Shown piece by piece: positions 59,302 through 64,000 of a DNA stretch of 64,000 nt. Both the position numbers and the translations under genes were made by a program. Position 1 is the first letter of the stretch. Each line of letters begins with the position of its first letter. This stretch comes from JAUIJL01 sp965366625 (GTDB lineage Bacteria; Acidobacteriota; Thermoanaerobaculia; Multivoradales; J023), in NCBI GenBank assembly GCA_965366625.1, contig CBDUGP010000018.1, positions 38,992-102,991 of the forward strand, read 5' to 3'. The notes beneath the pieces were generated by a model. The model searched no databases. It was given only the letters and a program-made list of their open reading frames with translations, and was not told the origin of the DNA.

Positions 59302-60044
59302 TCGAACTCAACGGCCTTTCCAAACGCTTCGGCGACGTCGTCGCGGTCGACAACCTCTCGTTGAGAGCGGAAAACGGACAAATCACCGGGCTGCTGGGCC
59401 CCAACGGCGCCGGCAAAACCACCACCCTGCGCATGTTGTACGGATTGCAACAACCCGACGCCGGTTCGATTCTGGTGGACGATGTCAACGTGCACACCGA
59501 CCTGGTGAAAGCGGTCGAGCGCATGGGTATCTTTCCGGACACCATCGGGCTCTACGATCGCCTGACCACCCGCGAGCACCTGCGCTTTTACGGCGAAATG
59601 CACGGCATGGAAGGCGACCGGCTCGAAGAAGCGATCAAACGGACTCAGGGCTACTTCGCCATGGACGACCTTTTGGATCGTCGATGCAAAGGGTTCTCCC
59701 ACGGTCAACAGATGAAGGTCGCCCTTTCCCGGGCGTTGATCCATCATCCGCAAAATCTAATCCTCGACGAGCCCACCAACGGTTTGGACGTGATGAGCAT
59801 CCGCTTGCTGCGCGACCTGCTGAGCCGGCTGCGAGACGAAGGTCAATGCGTGCTTTTTTCGAGCCACGTCATGCAGGAAGTCTCAGTGCTCTGCGACCAC
59901 ATCTACATCATGGCCAACGGCAAGGTGGTGGCCGACGGTGATCCGTCGGAGCTGTGCGAGCAGGCCGGTGAGGCCAATTTGGAAGACGCTTTCGTCGCCT
60001 TGATCCGTTCGGAAGTCGAGTTGCAGGAGGAGAGGGCGCGATGA
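59298..60044 (+). CDS. ABC transporter ATP-binding protein (NatA-like)
   Basis: 248 residues. Walker A GPNGAGKTT (about 36-44), signature FSHGQQMKVALSRAL in place of LSGGQ, Walker B NLILDEPTNGLD, H-loop SSHVMQE. This matches the NatA/ABC-2 exporter subgroup. Overlaps genes on both sides by four bases (ATGA). With the permease that follows it should form a dimeric exporter. Confidence 0.94.
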   Translation: MIELNGLSKRFGDVVAVDNLSLRAENGQITGLLGPNGAGKTTTLRMLYGLQQPDAGSILVDDVNVHTDLVKAVERMGIFPDTIGLYDRLTTREHLRFYGEMHGMEGDRLEEAIKRTQGYFAMDDLLDRRCKGFSHGQQMKVALSRALIHHPQNLILDEPTNGLDVMSIRLLRDLLSRLRDEGQCVLFSSHVMQEVSVLCDHIYIMANGKVVADGDPSELCEQAGEANLEDAFVALIRSEVELQEERAR

Positions 60045-61207
60045 ACCGATTCAAAGCTGTGTTGAAGAAGGAGCTGGTAGACAGCATCCGGGATCGTCGG
60101 GCCTTGATGGTGGCCATGTTGCCGGCCATCCTCGGGCCGGTGTTCATGATGCTCATGCTCAGCTCCGCGGCCGAAACCCGGCGCCAGGCCGAGGATCTGG
60201 CCCTGGGGGTCATGGGGCGCCAAAACGCTCCGGACCTGATGGCCTATTTGGAAAATAACGGCATTGCCCTCGAAGATTTCGAAGGGGATCCCAAAACCGA
60301 GATTCAAGGCAAAAACATCAACGTGATCCTCTCGGTGCCGGAGGACTACAGCGAGAAATTCGCCGATTTCGAACCCATCACCGTCGAGATCTTCGCCGAC
60401 GAGTCGTTGGATAAATCCGATAACGCCCTGCGCAGGGTCTCGCGCCTGATCGAGAGATACAACGACAACATCGGCCGCTACCGACTGATGCTGAGGGGCG
60501 TGAATCCGGCGTCGACCACCCCGCTCCGCATAGAGGTGCGCGACTTCTCGACCCGCAGCTCGCGCGCCGGTCAGATCCTCGCCACCCTCCAGCTCTTGAT
60601 GTTGATGGCGGCCTTCTTCGGCGGCGCAGGAGTGGCGATCGATACCACCGCGGGTGAACGGGAGCGCAGCTCCTTAGAGCCCCTGCTGGTGCATCCCGTG
60701 TCGTCCTTTGCGATCATGGGTGGCAAGTGGATCACGGTGGCCCTCTACGCCACCCTGGCTTCGTTGCTGGCGGTGGTGAGCACCGCGGTCACCCTCGAGC
60801 TGATCTCCTTGGAAGCCCTCGGGGTGGATCCCAAGCTCACCCCGAGCATGCAACTGGCCATTTTCGCGTCCCTGATACCCATGGCGTTCTTGGCGTCGTC
60901 AGCCCAGATGTTGGTCTCCCTCTTCGCTAAAACCTTCAAGGAAGCCCAAACCTATTTGGGCATGCTCACCTTGCTGCCCGCCTTGCCGGTGATGTTCACC
61001 ATGTTCCGCGAGGTGAAAACCGCGGCCTGGATGTATTGGGTGCCGATCATGGGTCAACAACAGCTGATGACCTCGATCATGCGCGGGGAGGGAATGTCCG
61101 CCGTGGGCTTCGTGATCGCGGCGGCCGTGACCACCGTCGCGGCGACCGGATTATTCGTCGTCCTGACCCGATTGTTGCGCAGCGAGAGGGTCGTCTATGG
61201 CGGCTGA
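60041..61207 (+). CDS. ABC transporter permease (NatB/ABC-2 type)
   Basis: 388 residues. One N-terminal membrane helix, a large extracytoplasmic domain (about 45-180), then a group of five or six helices (about 180-385) containing GVAIDTTAGERERSSLEPLLVHPVS, a characteristic ABC-2 loop. NatB-type permeases export Na+ or, in many operons, peptide or lipid-like toxic compounds. Start overlaps the ATPase gene. Confidence 0.92.
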   Translation: MNRFKAVLKKELVDSIRDRRALMVAMLPAILGPVFMMLMLSSAAETRRQAEDLALGVMGRQNAPDLMAYLENNGIALEDFEGDPKTEIQGKNINVILSVPEDYSEKFADFEPITVEIFADESLDKSDNALRRVSRLIERYNDNIGRYRLMLRGVNPASTTPLRIEVRDFSTRSSRAGQILATLQLLMLMAAFFGGAGVAIDTTAGERERSSLEPLLVHPVSSFAIMGGKWITVALYATLASLLAVVSTAVTLELISLEALGVDPKLTPSMQLAIFASLIPMAFLASSAQMLVSLFAKTFKEAQTYLGMLTLLPALPVMFTMFREVKTAAWMYWVPIMGQQQLMTSIMRGEGMSAVGFVIAAAVTTVAATGLFVVLTRLLRSERVVYGG

Positions 61208-61256
61208 TGGTGACCCAGATCCTCGCGGACAATAAGCATCGAGCTAAGGAGTTGAA

Positions 61257-61472
61257 ATGAAGCAAGTCTTGAGCCGCAGACATCGTCACTATTTTTGTCT
61301 GACGATCTTCCTGCTCGTCGGGCTGGTGTGCCTGGCCGATTTCAGCCTGCACGCCCCGGAAATGGAGTCTTTTTCGCTGGGGGAGATTCGATACCTGCTC
61401 CTGGGTCTATTCTTTCTCGGTCTGATGTGGGCCAAGCTCAAGAGCGGAGTACCTGAGGAGACCGCCGAGTGA
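61257..61472 (+). CDS. small two-helix membrane protein
   Basis: 71 residues, with AAGGAG seven bases before the ATG. Hydrophobic segments about 12-31 and 45-63 separated by an acidic loop (HAPEMESFSLGE). No family recognised. As the last gene of the MarR-peptidase-ABC operon (49 bases after the permease), it may be an accessory or immunity-like subunit; this is only positional. Confidence 0.6.
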   Translation: MKQVLSRRHRHYFCLTIFLLVGLVCLADFSLHAPEMESFSLGEIRYLLLGLFFLGLMWAKLKSGVPEETAE

Positions 61473-61483
61473 TCGAGCCTCGG

Positions 61484-61492
61484 TGTTATAAT
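61484..61492 (+). promoter_or_regulatory. extended -10 promoter TGTTATAAT
   Basis: Consensus TATAAT at 61487-61492 with the TGn extension; no good -35 at 17 bases, as is usual for extended -10 promoters. It drives the gene at 61535. Confidence 0.6.
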
Positions 61493-61534
61493 GACGGGAT
61501 CCGAGACCCGAGCGAAAACTAAGGAGACGTCGTC

Positions 61535-62266
61535 GTGACTCGAAGACTGCCATGGCTATTGATCATCATATGGCTCGGGGTTGGAGGCGCGACCTTCTGC
61601 GCGGCCGACATCCTGGTAACCCATGAAGGGCAACAGATCGAAACCAAAGGTGCTTGGACCGTCAAGGGGCGTCAAGTGGTTTTCACCACGCCGGAAGGGC
61701 GCCTTTCGTCGATTCGACTGAGCGAGGTCGATTTGGACGCCAGTGAGCTGGCGACGAATCCCCCTCCTCCCCCGCCGCCGTCGCCGGAAGAAGAAGAGGC
61801 CAAGAAGCCGAAGACGCCACCCAAACCGGTGATGGTTTTTACCGATGACAACATTGGGGGCGGAGCACAGTTGGAGACCTTCCTCGGCCGGCTGACCTCG
61901 GACGTCGAGGAAAAAGTTCGCCAGGCTGTTGAGAGTGTTGAGGTCGATCCGGAAGATGACGCCAAGGTACAAGCTCAGCTCGACTTGATGACCGAGAGAA
62001 TGGACGCCGTTCTGGGCACCATCAACGACACCTGCTCCGGTTACAGCACGCTCGACGAAGAACTCACCAGCGACGATCAATTGGAGCGTTTTGCCGATGA
62101 GCTGAAGGCGTGTGCGGAGGATATTGAGGTCGAAGCCGGCGAACTCGAGGACGAGAACGTCAAGGGCATTTTGGTCGACGTGGTCGCGAGCATGAAAACA
62201 GCCTCTGCCCAGGTCGAATCCAACCCCCAGGGATTCCTAGAAGAGCAGGCGGCGGCTGATCCTTGA
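61535..62266 (+). CDS. exported coiled-coil protein, unknown function
   Basis: 243 residues from the GTG at 61535 (AAGGAG upstream). Signal peptide (about 1-23, GATFCAA), a short N-terminal strand region (ILVTHEGQQIETKGAWTVKGRQVVF) resembling the small beta domain that reads out a translocated substrate in some periplasmic proteins, a proline run, then a long acidic helix/coiled coil (about 105-225). A single Cys pair (TCSGYS and KACAED) is present. No family recognised. Confidence 0.65.
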   Translation: MTRRLPWLLIIIWLGVGGATFCAADILVTHEGQQIETKGAWTVKGRQVVFTTPEGRLSSIRLSEVDLDASELATNPPPPPPPSPEEEEAKKPKTPPKPVMVFTDDNIGGGAQLETFLGRLTSDVEEKVRQAVESVEVDPEDDAKVQAQLDLMTERMDAVLGTINDTCSGYSTLDEELTSDDQLERFADELKACAEDIEVEAGELEDENVKGILVDVVASMKTASAQVESNPQGFLEEQAAADP

Positions 62267-62285
62267 CCGTGCTGATCCTTGACCG
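62255..62285. repeat. 16-bp tandem repeat at a stop codon
   Basis: GCTGATCCTTGACCG at 62255-62269 and again at 62271-62285. The TGA stop of the preceding gene is in the first copy. Confidence 0.9.
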
Positions 62286-62299
62286 CCGAGATATCGGGG

Positions 62300-62857
62300 T
62301 CAGGCCTCGGCCAGCTCGAGTAGCTTGAGGGTCGTTCTCCAATTGCGCACGGTGCTGACCGTGCCCAACTTGGAGTCAAAATAGGCGTTGGTCAACTTGC
62401 TGTTCCGAAGGCCCTCGGGGTAGTGAAGGTAGATCTCCTGTCCCGCTACCGAGAAAGCGTCCGGCGGTGAACGATCGGGATCCAGCCCGGCAATCTGCTC
62501 TGCCGACGGAAGATGCTTCAGAAAAGCCACGCTCAGAGCTTTCGGATCCGTGTCCTCGGTGAGAAACGGGTTGTTGAGGGTCACCCGCCTTATTTCGTCC
62601 ACATTCCTGAGCACAACAGGCACTGAGAAACCGAAAGCGGCTTGGATGCCCTCACCGATCCGATCCGACAGCTCCGCCAACGGGCATTGGGCGGGTTCGA
62701 AAACTACATTGCCACTTTGGATGTAGGTGCGCACATTGGCGCAGCCGGCTTGCTCGAAAATCCCTTTCAGGTCTTTCATCGGCAACTTGTTGTGTCCGCC
62801 GACGTTGATGCCGCGCAGCAGCGCGATATGGGCTTGCTTGGAAGTCTTATTTGCCAT
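62300..62857 (-). CDS. DUF1697-domain protein
   Basis: 185 residues, nearly all DUF1697: IALLRGINVGGHNKLPMKDLKGIF at the N-terminus, RTYIQSGNVVFE, and SKLGTVSTVRNWRTTLKLLEL at the C-terminus. Two ferredoxin-like repeats are expected. Function unknown; widespread, usually monocistronic. Convergent with the preceding gene. Confidence 0.92.
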   Translation of the reverse strand: MANKTSKQAHIALLRGINVGGHNKLPMKDLKGIFEQAGCANVRTYIQSGNVVFEPAQCPLAELSDRIGEGIQAAFGFSVPVVLRNVDEIRRVTLNNPFLTEDTDPKALSVAFLKHLPSAEQIAGLDPDRSPPDAFSVAGQEIYLHYPEGLRNSKLTNAYFDSKLGTVSTVRNWRTTLKLLELAEA

Positions 62858-63014
62858 GGATGCGAGAGCTTAGCAGCAAAGCGCCTCTTCGAGATTTTTG
62901 AGCGGCGAGTGAGCTGGGAAGGCTCCGGGGCCACGGTATCCGGCTCTGTGCAAGGGTTCGCTTTCGATAGTTTTATCTTCCGAACCCAGAAGAGAGAGAT
63001 TCCTTGCGCAAGCT

Positions 63015-63485
63015 CTTGTCTGTGATCTTCGCGTGGGAGACGTGCAGGAGCGCCGAGACATGCCCCATCTGCAGGTGCGCGGCAAAGGCGACAAGATCCG
63101 CTATCTGCCGATCGAGCCCGGAGCGCTCCGGATGATTCGGGAGTACCTCGAGGTCGCCGTTCACGGCGAGCAGCGAGACGCGCCGCTCTTTCAACGGGTG
63201 AAGAGCAACGACGGCCGCACGCTGCATCCCGGCTCGGTTTACGACCAGGTGGTGAAGCGGTACGCCGAGCGCGCGGGTATTGATCCGGCGGTGTTCTCAC
63301 CCCATTCGTTGAGGGCCACGGCGGCGACGTCGGCGATCGAGGGTGGAGCGGACCTGGAGAAGGTGCGGGATTGGCTGGGCCATGCGAGCATCGCGACGAC
63401 GACGATCTACGACAAACGCGCGCACCGTCCGGAGGACTCGCCGACCTTTGCGGTGAGCTATCGTCGTCGGCCGACGACATCGTAG
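63015..63485 (+). pseudogene. truncated tyrosine recombinase/integrase remnant
   Basis: The reading frame from about 63015 to 63485 encodes only the C-terminal catalytic half of a phage-type integrase: CDLRVGDVQ, HLQVRGKGDKIRYLPIEP, SPHSLRATAATSA (H-x-x-R), LGHASIATTTIYD (His and nucleophile Tyr). The N-terminal core-binding domain and the first catalytic Arg, which should precede the LRVGDV strand, are missing; upstream sequence in the same frame shows no similarity. A GTG at 63033 could still start a ~150-residue product, but recombinase activity is not expected. It marks an old mobile-element scar between the DUF1697 gene and the WD40 gene. Confidence 0.75.
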
Positions 63486-63580
63486 CTGCGCCTCATGAAC
63501 GGAAGCAAAATCCTCCTTTGAAGGTTAGGGCCCAAATCCTTGCGAGAAGTTGCGCTAAGCGATTAACGGGCAAGAAGGTC

Positions 63581-64000
63581 CTACTCGAGATCGCGGATCC
63601 GATTCGCCTCCTCCAAGTTGAATCGCCGCCACAAATTTTGACGCGGGTACCGGCATTCTTTGTAGTGGTCACGGCCGACGCGTTGCCACTTTTGCCTGAT
63701 GGAGCGCCAACTGTCCGGGTCAATCGTGCTGAGCTTCCGGCTGTGCAGGTCCAGTGTTGTCCCAGTTAGAGCTTGGATCTGTAGCGAAAAGGAGGCAGCT
63801 GGGAAATCAAGATCCGTACCGATCTCCCAAAATCGCGCGGTGTTGTCCTCGCTCCAGGAGAGCACGCGGGTTTCGTCGCCGTTGAACACCGCTCCCTGAA
63901 CCGATCCATCGTGGGTGAGCGGAGGCCCGAGCTGCTCGCCGGTGGCCGCATCCCAAAGGCGTGCGGTGTTGTCCTCGCTCCAGGAGAGCACGCGGGTTTC
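63581..64000 (-). CDS. WD40-repeat protein, C-terminal part (runs off window)
   Basis: The minus-strand frame is open to the right edge. At least two WD40 blades are visible (VLSWSEDNTARLWDAATGEQ, then VLSWSEDNTARFWEIG), with DNA near-identity between units spaced 126 bases (42 codons). The non-repeat tail carries a basic QKWQRVGRDHYKECRYP region and ends RIRDLE. In Acidobacteriota-type genomes such C-termini belong to large WD40 proteins, often with N-terminal nucleotide-binding or kinase domains, but that part is outside the window. Confidence 0.8.
   Translation of the reverse strand, partial: ETRVLSWSEDNTARLWDAATGEQLGPPLTHDGSVQGAVFNGDETRVLSWSEDNTARFWEIGTDLDFPAASFSLQIQALTGTTLDLHSRKLSTIDPDSWRSIRQKWQRVGRDHYKECRYPRQNLWRRFNLEEANRIRDLE

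Noticed and set aside
62858..63014. N-terminal half of the integrase upstream of the remnant
   Set aside because: The same frame is open for a while, but its translation shows no core-binding domain or the L-R-R/x-E-L strand with the first catalytic Arg.

Overview
The window is a GC-rich, densely coding stretch of a Gram-negative chromosome. It carries outer-membrane assembly genes (BamD and CpoB/YbgF lipoproteins, RseP, a DUF3187 barrel), many lipoprotein and secretion signals, a Ser/Thr kinase with a C-terminal TPR-like part, and sulfatase-like lipoproteins ending in an L-x-x-LGY motif. That combination suggests Acidobacteriota (Thermoanaerobaculia-like) or a close neighbour. This is inference from gene content; no marker gene was searched. 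LAYOUT: 1-3.6 kb holds the 3' part of a fused E1 alpha/beta 2-oxoacid dehydrogenase, a PspC protein, a small membrane protein and a YcaQ-type DNA glycosylase. 3.7-22.7 kb is a cell-surface cluster: three alkaline-phosphatase/sulfatase-superfamily lipoproteins with Thr at the nucleophile position, three SGNH proteins, an AlgI-like MBOAT, a methyltransferase and two tandem-duplicated polytopic GT-C-like proteins. A short secreted protein with two ECF-type promoters interrupts it. 22.8-24.1 kb is an ECF sigma / zinc-finger anti-sigma pair. 24.3-28.5 kb has Ada converging on the Ser/Thr kinase. 28.7-36.5 kb is an envelope block: rseP, PASTA protein, rpe, bamD, cpoB, LysM protein, Fis-type regulator, lytic transglycosylase. 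36.5-41.3 kb has tatA, a small unknown, rlmN, a DUF434 protein and a hybrid histidine kinase. 41.4-52.3 kb has a ~2,060-residue alpha-2-macroglobulin converging on a vWA-FHA protein, a DUF3187 barrel, a 54-residue ORF and an M48 lipoprotein. 52.5-56.6 kb has an esterase, a ChaN-PDZ protein, an AT-rich intergenic block with a perfect 33-bp palindrome, a matrixin and its neighbour. 56.8-61.5 kb is a tightly overlapped operon: MarR-GNAT fusion, secreted peptidase, ABC ATPase, ABC permease, small membrane protein. 61.5-64 kb has a coiled-coil secreted protein, a DUF1697 protein, a truncated tyrosine recombinase and the end of a WD40 protein. MOST INTERESTING SIGNALS: (1) GTAACGAAAT(C/T)-N9-(T/A)CGACTA occurs twice in front of the secreted lectin-like gene and once, identically spaced, between the ECF sigma and anti-sigma genes, so it is probably that sigma factor's promoter. 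(2) Two CTGACTAAAGTCAG palindromes exactly 40 bp apart flank and overlap the MarR-GNAT promoter. (3) Several genes have a TANNNT box exactly 6 nt before the start codon, which suggests leaderless mRNAs. (4) The surface cluster looks like an uncharacterised glycan assembly/decoration system. (5) Short tandem repeats of 9-18 bp recur at gene ends and in linkers.
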